Source: Nereocystis luetkeana | Lineage: Eukaryota > Sar > Phaeophyceae > Laminariales > Laminariaceae | Direction: 5' to 3' | NCBI GenBank assembly: GCA_031213475.1 | Contig: JARUPZ010000004.1 | Coordinates: forward strand, 3,497,501 to 3,561,500 | DNA length: 64,000 bases | Part shown: piece by piece, positions 10,721-20,904 of the stretch | How the letters are laid out: each line of letters begins with the position of its first letter | How positions within the stretch are numbered: position 1 is the first letter of the stretch | Made by a program: the position numbers and the translations under genes | The notes under the pieces: generated by a model | What the model saw: only the letters and a program-made list of their open reading frames with translations | What the model was told of the DNA's origin: nothing | Database searches by the model: none

Positions 10721-11000
10721 TGTTAAGATCACCGACAGCGGGAGATTTTGTATCCCTGGACAGGTCTGCTTATTATGTCGGTACTCGTTGGTACTCACGT
10801 TGTTGTTCGCTCAGATATAGAAGAGAGCAGCTTTATTCCTTTCGTGCACGACGGAGACTAAGACCACGCTCGTGCCTCTTTGGAAAACCCCTGGTTTTCC
10901 ACCTATAAGATACGCCTTCCAAGTAGTACAAATACGATCCCAGTGCCTAAACCCAGGTAATTTCCGGGCTTTCAACCTCATACAAAGCAGAATCATAACA
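10721..11000 (-). repeat. LTR, left copy (inverted)
   Basis: This 280-bp sequence is the reverse complement of 20629-20904. On the minus strand it runs from TGTTATGATTCTG to GATCTTAACA, with short terminal inverted bases TGTTA/TAACA. Homology between the two copies ends exactly at these points, which defines the LTR. The plus-strand copy contains an AATAAA signal. Confidence 0.85.
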
Positions 11001-11333
11001 TCGGTACGTATACTAAATAGATCGTTGAGTATAGCTTACGAGCAACAACGCGGTCATATCCATCAGCACAGAATCTGATGTGCTTTGATGGCTATAATCT
11101 ATAAGATGCGCTTCTACTGCGTGCACGACCTGACTGATTATTTACTACACTGATAAGCGAGGTGAACACATTTTTTCCAGGAGGAACTTTCCGTGAGGAG
11201 AGTGTGATTTCTTGCACCCGAGGTACGAGTAGTAGTATTAATAGTATGTTCCTTGCTTCGTTGGAAACGGGATGAAAAAAGATAGACGTGCATATGTCTA
11301 CCTTTCCCCTCCTCGATCAATCCTTCTGACGCC
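11001..11333. other. Spacer between inverted LTR and gag
   Basis: This stretch matches neither the LTR nor other repeats here. If the plus-strand element once had a 5' LTR and leader, they are missing, so the element is 5'-truncated or rearranged. A TATTAATAGTA word sits at about 11231. Confidence 0.4.
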
Positions 11334-12715
11334 GTGCAGCAGCTCACTCGTTCGGTTAAGGCCTCCACGCCTGATATTCTCATCCGGTGCAACGATGGTA
11401 GCCATGAAGGCCTTAGTTCTACCGAATGGATCCCCGGTTGGGAGTACCTCCTCAAGAAATCCTTCGCGCGCGCCATCGCACCTGACAAGCCCACGACCGC
11501 CCCCCGCACTATCTTGATGGATGATTTTTTTGGGCAGGTATCGCGCGCCCTCGCAACCGGATCGACGGGACCGGAAGCGTTCACGCTCCTCCTGAGGTCG
11601 CTGAGCAACCATTCCGCCCGCATCGACACGGGGGCCAGCTACACCAAGTTGCATAATTTTGGCGTACCTAACGGGACCCCCTTTTGCGATTTTAGCCGTG
11701 CTTTTCGAGGAGTGGTGTCGGCAGCGACGGGGACTGATCATGTTTTGGCACCGGGGGTGGAGGTTGTTTTGGAGGTTGTTCAGATGGTAGTGAACGAGCA
11801 GTTCCCCAGCTTGATGCCCACGCTGTACCCGGGAGTTTTGGCTACGGTATCGAGGCCATTTGGTACTTTGGACGCCATGTCGTTGGCTTTAGAGACTCTC
11901 GCGAATAATAAGACACCTGCCATCAACGACGAAAAACATTTTTCTTTGCCTGCTTCTTCGACGAGTGTGCGGTCATCCGCCCCGTCGGGGTCCCGGCCCG
12001 CCAGTAATGGGTGCGGCCAGGCCGGACGCTTCCCCAGTCGCCTGTTTGGCAGACGGGGTCGCGCAATAATCCGCTTGTGATGAACATCCACAAGTCCATC
12101 CCTGACTGCCTCGACCCGTGGCTTGACACCGCTTCCAACTGCTGGCCCCTGGAAGAACACCACCATGCTGAAGTTCACGCTCTTTACATGTCCATCCAGA
12201 CCGAGCACCCTCCCCTCTGGAGCGGTCTACTTTCATCGTCCGCCCGCGCGGCCGCCCTCAGCGAAAACAGAGGCCGCTGTTTGAACTGCCACGAAGACTC
12301 ACACTCCCTCAGACAGTGTAGGCACCCCTTTCAAAACCTCAGCGGTATTCTAAACCCCGACCTCGGAACGCTCGGCGACGACGGCGCGGCGTCCGGTCGT
12401 TGGCAAGAACGCATGACCCGACACCGCCGCAAAAATAACTCACGGCCGAACAAGCACAACCATAAGAAAAACAGGCGTCGCTCCGGCCAGTCGCGAGGGC
12501 AGCATCACGGCCAGGGCCACAGACAAGGTGACGGCTACAACACACACGCGGAACGAGGGCACCAACAGTCTAACTCCGGCTACCACGGTGGTGGTTCGAC
12601 CACCCCTGCCTCTTCCACCCCGGCTCTCGCGTCGGGGCTTCGCTACGGTGCCTCGCATAATTCGGACGAAAACACCAACGGACGCCAGCCAGGCACCTTC
12701 CGCGCCGGTAACTGA
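11334..12715 (+). pseudogene. gag (capsid-nucleocapsid) with a frameshift
   Basis: The first part (11334-12080) reads a Gag-like helical segment. The frame then shifts near 12000 into 12011-12715. The second part contains a canonical zinc knuckle, CLNCHEDSHSLRQC (C-x2-C-x4-H-x4-C), followed by a basic tail rich in Lys, Arg, His and Gly, typical of nucleocapsid. Gag packages the element RNA in cytoplasmic particles. A stop at 12713-12715 separates it from the downstream frame. Confidence 0.75.
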
Positions 12716-12760
12716 AAGGTTGACGGCGGTTCGGCTCCTCCTGCCCGCCCGCCGCCAGCA

Positions 12761-13504
12761 TTGCCGGGAGAAAATACATTGATTTCACAAGATGCACGCG
12801 TCCCAGGCTCGCTCAGCACTCAGCGCCGCCCTGCGCTGCTCCCCCCCCGCGCGTTGCTCCGTACTTCGGACCGACGCAGCGACTCAGCTCCACCGCTTTT
12901 ACCGGGGAGTCCCCGGGCGTCTTCGCCGACGACGGGAGCCCGCGGCTCGAACGCCGCTCCCCTCACCTTGGGCACGAGAACAGGCGCGATAAACGCCGCT
13001 CTCCCGAACCACGCACCGCGCGGCACCACGCGTGTCGCGCCGTCGCGTCGTTCGTTTCAGCGGGGGTGCCCCCCTCTTTCACCTCCCGGCCATGCGATGG
13101 CGATCGGTTTGAGGTGCGGGAAGGCAAACACCGAAACCCCGAGATCTCGGTTGAAGCTCGACTCGGCGTTTCGTCGCAATAACGGTGGCCACTCCACTCT
13201 TTTTCCTATCAAGGAAGAGTCGACAAGATTAGCTACCTCGATCCCCTTCCCCACCAGGTGGACAGGACGGAAGCCCTCTCCGGTGGACTCTTTGTTGCCC
13301 CCCGCCGGAGCACCGGTTTCGAAGTCGTCTATTGGTTCTGCAGGCCCTCGTTCGTTTTCGCGCACGCCACTCCACGTTCGCCGCGCTCCTTCGTCTCCAG
13401 TGAAACAGGGAAAACCTGGTACTGCCCGTCGAGCCAGTGGTGACTCCACAGCCTCCGGTCAGATCAACCGGACAGCATACCCGTTAAATTCGGAGGAATC
13501 GTAG
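12761..13504 (+). pseudogene. Pro/Ser/Arg-rich linker of the retroelement polyprotein
   Basis: An open frame of 248 codons in the same frame as the nucleocapsid, rich in Pro, Ser, Arg and Thr, with no domain I recognise. It links gag to the NADAR-protease frame. It may be a disordered spacer of the polyprotein or, given its GC richness, a chance open frame. Confidence 0.4.
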
Positions 13505-13610
13505 CTCTCGTCAAGCAGAACGGGCTCAGAGCCCCCTGCCCCCTTCGGTCCAGAACAGAGATCATCGGGCGCAGTAAGCGAACCTTCTGGCGATTATTTG
13601 CCTACGGGCA

Positions 13611-14717
13611 ATGGTGACACCGAGCCAGTATACGTGGAACCGGACTCGCCTCGTGCACCAGGGGTTCAGTGTTCTCAGAGAAGCACACCCCCCCACACAC
13701 ACCGCAACGGCGGCCACCGACGACTCGACATCTTCGGTCTTTGGCCCTACTCTCGAGTATTCAACGGAGCGGGTGGTACTTTTCTGGCTGCCCCCCTCCT
13801 ATTTTTTGCAGTGGCCCCCCTCGGTTTTTGTCATGGACGGTGTGCTATATTCTTGCGAGGAGCAGTATATGATGGCTGAAAAGGCTCGCCTTTTCCTAGA
13901 CCACGACACAGCGGAGCGGATTATGGCCTCGCCAGACCCTCGCGAGCACAAACGCCTCGGTCGAAGCGTGCACAACTTGGACTGCGCCGCCTGGGACCGC
14001 GTTCGGGAAGACGCCGTCCTTGCTGGTTTTATTCCCAAAATCACGCAGAACCCGGTCATGAAGCAGCAGCTATTGAACACTGGCAACAAAAAATTGGCTG
14101 AAGCCAGCCCTTTTGACCCCGTGTGGGGCATCGGTCTCCGGGCAGACGACCCCGAGGCTCAAGACCCCTCTCGGTGGCGTGGGAAAAAATTGCTCGCGAA
14201 AGCTCTTTCCGCCGTTCGCGACACCCTCCGCTCAAGTGAGGCCGGGTTGGCACCCCCCGCCTCCTCTCATCAATTTTGCACTCCGACCACGACTGACAGA
14301 ATTCATAAGATTTCACCAGCGCCGCCTCGCCCTTTGGCCGTGGCCCGCACTTGCCCAGGTCCTCCCTTGGAGTTTTCGACCTTTTTTTCTGACGCACCGG
14401 CTGATCACAGCCCCGAGGTTTTGGCTGTCGCAACTAGTGTCGACCCCTTCCTTGCGCTGCCAGAACACGGCCCCTGCCTCGTCGAGGGCACCATTACCCT
14501 CGATGACGCCTCTTTTACAACCAAAATCGCGATTCACAGCGGAGCTGGCGTTCTTGCACCTTATGGTTGCGGGGCGCTTCTTGACACTGGCTCCCCACAG
14601 ACTTTCATTCGACGAGATGTTTTGGATCGCATGCTCTCGGTTGGTGCGGCATCCATCGCGTGCGAGCAAAAATGCACTCCTCGTTCCTGGGGGGATTTGG
14701 CGAATCAACCAATCTGA
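13611..14717 (+). CDS. NADAR domain followed by retroviral-type aspartic protease (retroelement pol, 5' part)
   Basis: This 368-codon frame carries a NADAR (YbiA/DUF1768-like) domain at about residues 50-210. The core motifs are VMDGVLYSCEEQYMMAEKA (with the Glu expected at the active site), SPDPREHKRLGRSV, a central helix with ITQNPVMKQQLLNTG, and ASPFDPVWGIGL. All core motifs are intact. NADAR proteins are N-glycosidases; known members act on riboflavin intermediates or remove ADP-ribose from guanine in nucleic acid. After a linker comes the protease motif GALLDTGSPQTFI (catalytic Asp 325). The frame breaks at a run of G near 14691, and the flap region continues in another frame. The host role of the domain in the element is unknown. 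Confidence 0.85.
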   Translation: MVTPSQYTWNRTRLVHQGFSVLREAHPPTHTATAATDDSTSSVFGPTLEYSTERVVLFWLPPSYFLQWPPSVFVMDGVLYSCEEQYMMAEKARLFLDHDTAERIMASPDPREHKRLGRSVHNLDCAAWDRVREDAVLAGFIPKITQNPVMKQQLLNTGNKKLAEASPFDPVWGIGLRADDPEAQDPSRWRGKKLLAKALSAVRDTLRSSEAGLAPPASSHQFCTPTTTDRIHKISPAPPRPLAVARTCPGPPLEFSTFFSDAPADHSPEVLAVATSVDPFLALPEHGPCLVEGTITLDDASFTTKIAIHSGAGVLAPYGCGALLDTGSPQTFIRRDVLDRMLSVGAASIACEQKCTPRSWGDLANQPI

Positions 14718-15679
14718 AGACACCGACGAGTGTACGCCTGAGCGTCCAATTTTTTGGAGAAAATGAGCCTACGTGCTCCCTCGCTGTTTGGGCCTACGTT
14801 GTTCCCCCCTCAGCCATGCAGCATGCAGTACTACTGGGACGTGACAGCTGGATGCGTTTTAATAGCCGCTCCTACCGCTCTCTGCTATCTCTCCCGTCAG
14901 ACCAACGCGTTTTTGGCGAGTTACTCCACCACGCCCCGACAGGCATGTCCGTGTACGCCATCGACCCCGCCGCTTCGGGTGGGGGCTTCCATTTCCGCTA
15001 CGAGGGCGCGGCAGGCGTCACCCTGTCTGACGATCCTCAACTCCTTGCGATTGATTTGGTTCGAAGCGATGTCTCCCCGGCACTCACGGGACACTACTTG
15101 GTCGACATGATGCCTCAGTCCGACCTGCCCTCGGTTGAGGAGCACTTCGTCGCCTCCGGGCGACAGGTTCTTCCCCTCGTTGGAGTGGCGGCCCTCGAGC
15201 CAGGAGATATCCTCGGCGCCGCCCACGCCCCACTGCTGAGCGTTCCGCTGGACGTTTTTCATCAGGACAACCAAGCCACCAGCCCTCCCTCAGGACTATC
15301 TGAGGTGTCTCCGGTCTCAGCAGTTACAGCTTCCTCCCTCGCAGCTCCAGCCTCGCCCTCGCCTGCACTGCTTGAGCGTTTGAGCCCAGAACAGGGCGTT
15401 TCGTTCCTGCTCGTCTGGGCACGTTTGCCGCTGCATCTGCAGGAGGTGGCTTTTGACCTTCACGGCACGGACTGGACCCCTGAGGCCATCGAAGGGCTGG
15501 GGGGTGTTCCCTGCAATTTTCCGGACGTTTTTTCGAGTTCCAAATCTGATTTTGGTTCCTGCTCGTTGATGCCTTTCGTGATTTCGGTCCCGGAAGAAAG
15601 CGCTCCTGTCACGTCCAGGCCGCACCGCATCAATCCTATCCTGGCCAAGGAAGTGGAGGCCACCTTGGATCAGTTCTAG
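14660..15679 (+). pseudogene. Protease C-terminus and pre-RT linker
   Basis: This frame continues the protease after the frameshift: HAVLLGRDSWMRFNSRSY is the conserved C-terminal protease strand of this gypsy family. A long acidic and Pro/Ser-rich linker follows, then the pre-RT motif VTSRPHRINPILAKEVEATL, after which a frameshift near 15676 moves to the RT frame. The product would process Gag-Pol in the particle. Confidence 0.7.
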
Positions 15680-16260
15680 CGGCAGTTCTGATCCAGCACT
15701 CGACCTCTCCGTACTCGAGCCCGCTGGTGGTCATCCCGAAAAAGTCTCGGGGCGTTCTGATCACCGTGAACTACAAGAAACTCAACCAGATCAGCAACCT
15801 CAGCCAGGTGCCTATTCCTCGCGTGGATCAAGTCCTCGACTCCCTGGGGAAGGGGCGGGTATTTTCTCTCTTCGATTTGGTCTCCTTGTTCCACCAGATT
15901 ACCGCGCACAAAGACACCGTCCCTCTCACGGCATTTTGCACTCCTACGGGACTCTACGAGTGGCTCGTCATGCCCCAAGGCAGCAGTGCTTCGCCCGGCT
16001 GGTTCGTCAAAGTGATTAACGAAGCCATCAAAGGTCTGGCACAGGTGGCGGCCTACCTCGATGATGTGATCGTCGTCTTCGACTCTGATCCGACGGCCCA
16101 CGTCAAGACGATACGAGCCTTTTTCGAACGCCTGCGCAAACACAACCTCAAGCTCTCCCCCTCGAAGGACGTCTCGGCGCCACGGACGCTAATTTTCTGG
16201 GCCACTCCGTTCCGCCCGCGGGTATACGCCCCAATGCGGAAAAAGTTTCGGCTTTGATGA
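15680..16260 (+). pseudogene. Reverse transcriptase (Ty3/gypsy type)
   Basis: The frame reads SPYSSPLVVIPKKSRG, then fingers and palm with FSLFDLVSLFHQI, the LPQG-equivalent VMPQGSSASPGWF, and the catalytic YLDDVIVVF box, followed by the thumb start. A frameshift near 16180 (LGATDANFLGHSV lies in the next frame) and loss of a start make it non-functional. RT copies element RNA into cDNA in the cytoplasmic particle. Confidence 0.9.
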
Positions 16261-16948
16261 AAATGCTCATGCCCAAGAACCTCAAGCAGGTCCGTGCGTT
16301 GATGGGCGGCGTGGGATATTATCGCAAATTCCTGCCCGACCTGTCTAAAAGGATCCGTCCTCTCACTGCCTTCCTCCAGAAGGGGGTTATGTACGTCTTT
16401 ACGCCGGCCATGGAAGTTATCGTTCGCAAGATCCCCGCCGAGCTCCCTGCCCCGCCAATTTTGGTCTTCCCGGACTGGGACGCTGTAGCCGACGGCTTCC
16501 GCCCTTTCGCGTGTACTGTGACGCCTGCATCGACGGTTTTGGTGCCGCGCTTGAACAAGAAAAACTGGACGGCTCGGTACGGCCCATGGCTTATATCAGC
16601 CGCGCTACCCCCGATTTCGAGAGGCACATGACCCCGTTGGACCTGGAAGCTGGCAGCATTGTCTGGGTTATCAAACGACTCCGAGGCTACCTACGGGGGA
16701 CAAAGTTTCGCATATTTTCGGGCCACAAAGCACTTGAGCGCATCGGCAAAGTAGGGGATCACAACGCGCGAGTCCAGCGGTGGCTCGAGTTCCTCACAAC
16801 GTTCGACTACACCCTCGAGTACCGCAAGGGCAGCGCCAACGGAAATGCTGATTTTCTCTCCCGCTTGCCAGAGCCCGCCTCAGAACACGACCGCAGTGGG
16901 CCTAGCAGCTTCACACCGGTCGAGGACGGGGGTATCTTCCTCAATTGA
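16254..16948 (+). pseudogene. RT thumb and RNase H
   Basis: RALMGGVGYYRKFLPDL marks the RT connection. After another frameshift, RNase H reads YCDACIDGFGAALEQ (first Asp), TPLDLEAGSIVW (Glu), FRIFSGHKALERIG and NADFLSRLPEP. The third acidic residue, normally the Asp in a DHKAL motif, is Gly here, so the enzyme would be dead even if frames were continuous. RNase H degrades the RNA strand of the hybrid during reverse transcription. Confidence 0.85.
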
Positions 16949-16993
16949 GCCTGCGGGCTTCGCACTCGCTCTTCCCCGACCCCCGGAGTAGGT

Positions 16994-18139
16994 GTGGGTG
17001 GGCTGGTGCCCCGCACCGAAAGTGCCGTCTTGGGTGGGCTGCCTTTCACCTCTTCGGATTTTCGTGATTTTCGCATTGACGGCCTCTCTGCTCCTCTGGG
17101 GAGATTCGTCGCTCGTGTATCTGCTTCCGTCACCACCGTCGAGCGCCGTCCTGGTCTGCGGGGTTTTTCACCCGCCGCCGACGCCGCTTTCGCTTCGATT
17201 TTTGTCGTGCCCCCCGGGGGCGACCAAGGCTCTGCAGAAGCCCACGCTGCAGCGACGATTGTCGCCCAGCGCGCTCCTCCCCCGACGAACATTTTACAGG
17301 GAGAAGATTCCGCCGTGAGCACTGCTCCGGCCGCGTCTGCCCCTTCAGGCCAGGGCTCTGCAGCAGCCCCCGCAGCGGCGACGAATGTCGCCTAGCGCGC
17401 TCCTCCCTCGACGAGCACTTTACAGGGAGAATATTCCGCCGTGATCACTGATCCGGCCGCGTCTGCCCCATCACCGCCTGGCAACCTGGCGCCTCTGAAT
17501 ATTTTGCCACCTTCGGGCCGCATTTCGACTCGGATACGCCGGCGAACAGCCGCCGCCCCTGGCTCCGCGCCGCCTGCTGTTGATTATGGCTTCGGGCCCG
17601 GTGGGGCCCCTAGACCATCAGCCCGGCGTGCTATCACCCCGCCGCGAGCCCCACGGCCGCGACCTCCCGCACCAGTCGTTTTGGCCCCGGCTCCTGCCGC
17701 TTCGTTGGTTCCGCCGGTACCCATCCCGTCCGAAGGCGACCGCGCCGAGCCCGTGGGGACCTCTCTTTTACGGCCTTCGCTGCCAACTGACGCGCCTCCC
17801 GTCCCCTCGAATGACTTGAACGCCCTCGGCGCAGCTGCCGAATTTCAGTTCGGTGATTCTGCAGCGCGCTATTCGCACACCGATTGTGCTCGGGAACAAC
17901 AGGCCGAGCCCGCGTGCAACGCCGCCATGCGCTACATAGCCCTTGGCCGGCCGGAAGTTTTGCCAGCCGACTTTTTGTCGTGTTTCCCTTCCCACCAGCG
18001 CCCTCCTTTTTCGGAGGTTCAGGAGCTGGCTACCAAAGGCCGTTCGCACACCACCGACGCGGGGATCGTTCTACTCGTCCGGCAGTCGTCCCCCCCCCTT
18101 GCGTCAGGCACGCAACGCGGGCTTGCACCGTTGAACTGA
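16994..18139 (+). pseudogene. Pro/Ala-rich region before integrase, with a tandem duplication
   Basis: Frames 16994-17395 and 17441-18139 share one reading frame, separated by a TAG. A segment of roughly 120 bp is duplicated in tandem (about 17231-17350 and 17352-17470), giving two copies of GCGCGCTCCTCCC. The C-terminal part (from about 17820) reads ARYSHTDCAREQQAEPACN and LGRPEVLPADFL, the conserved pre-integrase segment. It stops at the left edge of the inverted integrase block (GTQRG, about 18117). Confidence 0.65.
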
Positions 18140-19325
18140 AACGCGCCGACGAGCATCCGCGCCGGGCATATCAGAAGGAAGATCCAAAAACAGGAGCTTT
18201 GCCCAAGAGAAGATCCGTCCGGGGTGTCCGCTGAGAAAGGAGCTGGGGCCAACTGCGAGAACTTTGTAGGGGCCTGTCCAGTTGGGTGAGAGTTTGGCCT
18301 TGAGGACCTTGGCGTCCTTGTCGGGCTTTGCGCCCTGGCGGATGGTGGCCGCCGTATTGTACACGCACGCCCAGCCGCCAACGCCAAATTTGGGGGCCGG
18401 ACGTAGAGTGTCGGCGAGGGCGGAGTTTCGGCGGTTCACGCGGGCAACAGTGAGGGCGTGGTGTTCGCGAACGATATTGTACGCGCGCTGCTGGCGGTCC
18501 GTCGCCAAGTCGCAATAGGCGAGGTGGTCGCGGGTCAAGCTTTGGTGGACGGCGACTCCAGCACGCTCGAAAATCGTGAGGGGGAGGCGTGGCAGCCGAC
18601 CCATATGTACCTCGTTGGGAGTCAAACCCGTGGCGGCACTGACCTAATGGTTGTACGCAAATTCGACACGAGGGAGCTGTTCATCCCAGTTGTTTTGGAG
18701 CTCGTTGACGACCATTGCCAACATCTGGGCCATCGTGTGTAGTACACGTTCCACCCCACCGTTGCCGTTTGGGTGGTAGGAGCTGGTGGCAATTTTTCGA
18801 ACCCCGAGAAGCTGGTATTCGGCGTGCGAAAGCTTGGAGCAGAACTGGAGGCCGTTGTCCGAGAGGATGCTGCACGGGCACCCCCAGAGAGGGATATACC
18901 GGTTGATGAGAATGTTAGCCGTGCCCTCAGCGGTGAACTCTGCCGCAGTGACAGCGTACATGTCGGCTCGGCAGCTGAAACGATCAGTGAAACGCAAGAT
19001 GTAGGTACTTCCTCGAGGCGTCACCGGGAGGGGGCCGAAATAGTCGATGCTGACGGCGATGCCGGGCCCTTCTGGCAAGGGCAATGTGATGAGGGGCCAC
19101 CGGACCGTCTGACGCAACGTTTTTCGTGCTTCACACTTCAAGCAGTTGCGTAACCACCACCGGGGGCAGATGCTCATACCGACCCACCTGTAGAAACGTT
19201 GGAGCATACGGGTGCGCGCGGTTCCTAGGTGACTGGAAGCCGTGGAATGGCAAGCCTGCATGACCCAGGGGTGCATGAGTAGCGGCACATAAATGCGAAT
19301 AGGCTCGTCGTTCAATAAACAGGCG
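18119..19325 (-). pseudogene. Integrase, inverted relative to the rest of pol
   Basis: The minus strand reads the whole integrase: zinc-binding HHCC (the His pair in CHSTASSHLG, Cys pair in NCLKCEARK), then the rve core with IDYFGPLPV (Asp), LSDNGLQF (Asp) and NGNGGVER (Glu), spaced D-x61-D-x35-E. An in-frame TAG at 18646-18644 interrupts it just after EFAYNH. The C-terminal region (GGWACVYNTAAT, NWTGPYKVLAVG, DMPGADARRRV) follows. At both ends the neighbouring plus-strand pol frame resumes the order expected if this block were flipped, so this is an inversion, not an independent insertion. Confidence 0.88.
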
Positions 19326-20030
19326 GCGACATGCCGAAGTACTTGGCAGCGGGGGTGACGCAGCACGTGCCCAACAACTTCTCCAAGAATCTCCCCCGTA
19401 CCACGTCACCCAGGACGACGTCTCGACACCTCTTCACCGACTCGAAGTGGGAAAGATTACGGGACACCAATCGGTTCGAGGTCGAGGTGGCGTCACAGCA
19501 GTGATGTACGAGACGCACCGGAGTGGACTCTCCCGTCCATCCTGGGAACGGGAAATGGACCTTTAGCTTTCTCACCACGCAATTTAGCGCAACTGGGCCG
19601 GCACCCCGAACCAGCACCGACAAACCAACCGCCTGTACCGCTGAATGAGAATCGACGCGGCACAACGGGAGCTCTCTCGGAGTAACGGTGAGCGGTTTCT
19701 GGCACCCGGCTATGGCTGCGTCTCGCACGCCGACTGACTCCGCCGATACTGCAACACCGTGCTTCCCAACGGGGCCCATTTTTGGTACAAGGGCGACGAC
19801 GGTCTGTGGTGACTCGGGAAAATCAACGCGACTACGCCTACGGATGGAGTATATTTGGTTCGATTTTTGGGCGACATGACCAACCAAGCTTCCTCTTTCT
19901 CTGGCGCGCTACACGACTTCGACGAGAGTTGTACGTGGCCCTTGGTGTCTACAAATTCACTTGGCTAGCGCATTTGCACGGGGGGTCCAGCGTAACGTAG
20001 ACGAATCTCGAGGCGCCGCCGTGGTTAGCT
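19326..20030 (+). pseudogene. Pol C-terminus with chromodomain-like end
   Basis: The plus strand resumes with GDMPKYLAAGVTQHV, which on the intact polypeptide follows the RCKPC of the inverted block. Then come HVTQDDVSTPLHRLEV, ITGHQSVRGRGGV and, in other frames, HFWYKGDDGLW and DGVYLVRFL. The last resembles the chromodomain-like tail of related pol proteins. Several frameshifts and a TGA within it show decay. Confidence 0.7.
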
Positions 20031-20628
20031 GACTTTCGCTTCCCGACTGTTCTCGATATTTTTCGCTTGACGTTTTTCTGGACTCTGGGGGGTGGTTTTT
20101 TAACTTATTAATTAACGTTTTCCGAGTTTACGGGTCGGGGGTTTTCTGGCAGGTGTGTTCCTTGGTTGTTTGGGCTTGGTTGGGGATGGTTTTTGCGTAT
20201 TCTGTCCTGCCTACCCCCCCTGCTCAGTGTCGGGGCTGGTCTGGGTAATCGGCCCACTCATTTGTGGCACAGGACACGTTTCCCGAGTTGTAGGCTGGGT
20301 TTTCTGTGTGGTTCTTGACATCTTCCGTGTATTTTTTCTTCTTGTTTTTTTTAATTCACTTTTCACTTTTCCCTGCATCTTCCTCGCCCCCCCCCGTTGC
20401 GGGTGACATTGAGATGATTTTTCGTTGACGATTTCTTCCTGCCCCTCAAGGCTACGCCTTCCCTTCATTTTATGTTTACATACTTTCCCGGCTTCGTTGC
20501 CTTGCCGTTCAGAGGTGTGGGTGTGGGTTTTGAGGAGCCGTATCTTCGACTCATGTTATAGTTTGTGAAATCGGGGTTTCCATGAATTTCGCATAATTCT
20601 GCATATGCGGCTCATGAGAGTGGGCTAG
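20031..20628 (+). other. 3' untranslated part of the retroelement
   Basis: T-rich DNA between the end of pol and the 3' LTR, with no coding signal. The stretch just before the LTR (GAGAGTGGG) is a weak candidate polypurine tract. Confidence 0.4.
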
Positions 20629-20904
20629 TGTTATGATACTGCTTTGTATGAGGTTGAAAGCCCGGTAATTACCTGGGTTCTGGCACTGGGATCGTATTTG
20701 TAGTACTTGGAAGGCGTATCTTAGGTGGAAAACCAGGGGTTTTCCAAAGAGGCACGAGCGTGGTCTCGGTGTCCATCGTGCACGAAAGGAATAAAGCTAC
20801 TCTTTTATCTCTGAGCGAACATCAACGTGAGTACCAACGAGTACCGGCTTAATAAGCAGACCTGTCCAGGGATAGAAAGTGTCCCGCTGTCCGAGATCTT
20901 AACA
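20629..20904 (+). repeat. LTR, right copy
   Basis: 276 bp from TGTTATGATACTG to GATCTTAACA, matching 11000-10721 in inverted orientation. It contains GGAATAAAGC, a likely polyadenylation signal. The two LTRs of the complex therefore face opposite ways, unlike a normal element. Confidence 0.85.

Larger units (their letters stand above)
9797..11000 (-). mobile_element. Internally deleted Ty3/gypsy copy, minus orientation
   Basis: Read on the minus strand, this has a complete 280-bp LTR (11000-10721), a primer-binding site (10718-10701), a fragment of the integrase C-terminus, an alanine-rich segment, and the last 65 bp or so of a second LTR (about 9861-9797). TCGG flanks both sides, a possible 4-bp target duplication. 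Gag, protease, RT and most of the integrase are gone. It belongs to the same family as the large plus-strand element to its right. Confidence 0.7.
11334..20904 (+). mobile_element. Decayed Ty3/gypsy LTR retroelement with a NADAR domain and an inverted integrase block
   Basis: Order on the plus strand: gag with CCHC knuckle (11334-12715), Pro/Ser-rich linker, NADAR plus aspartic protease (13611-14717), protease C-terminus and linker (14660-15679), reverse transcriptase (about 15680-16260), RNase H (about 16250-16948), Pro/Ala-rich region (16994-18120), integrase inverted onto the minus strand (about 18119-19325), pol C-terminus (19326-20030) and 3' LTR (20629-20904). At least six frameshifts and several stops mark it as dead. 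It is clearly more GC-rich than its surroundings and lacks the TACCWGGTA motif, consistent with arrival by insertion. No 5' LTR in plus orientation was found. Confidence 0.9.
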
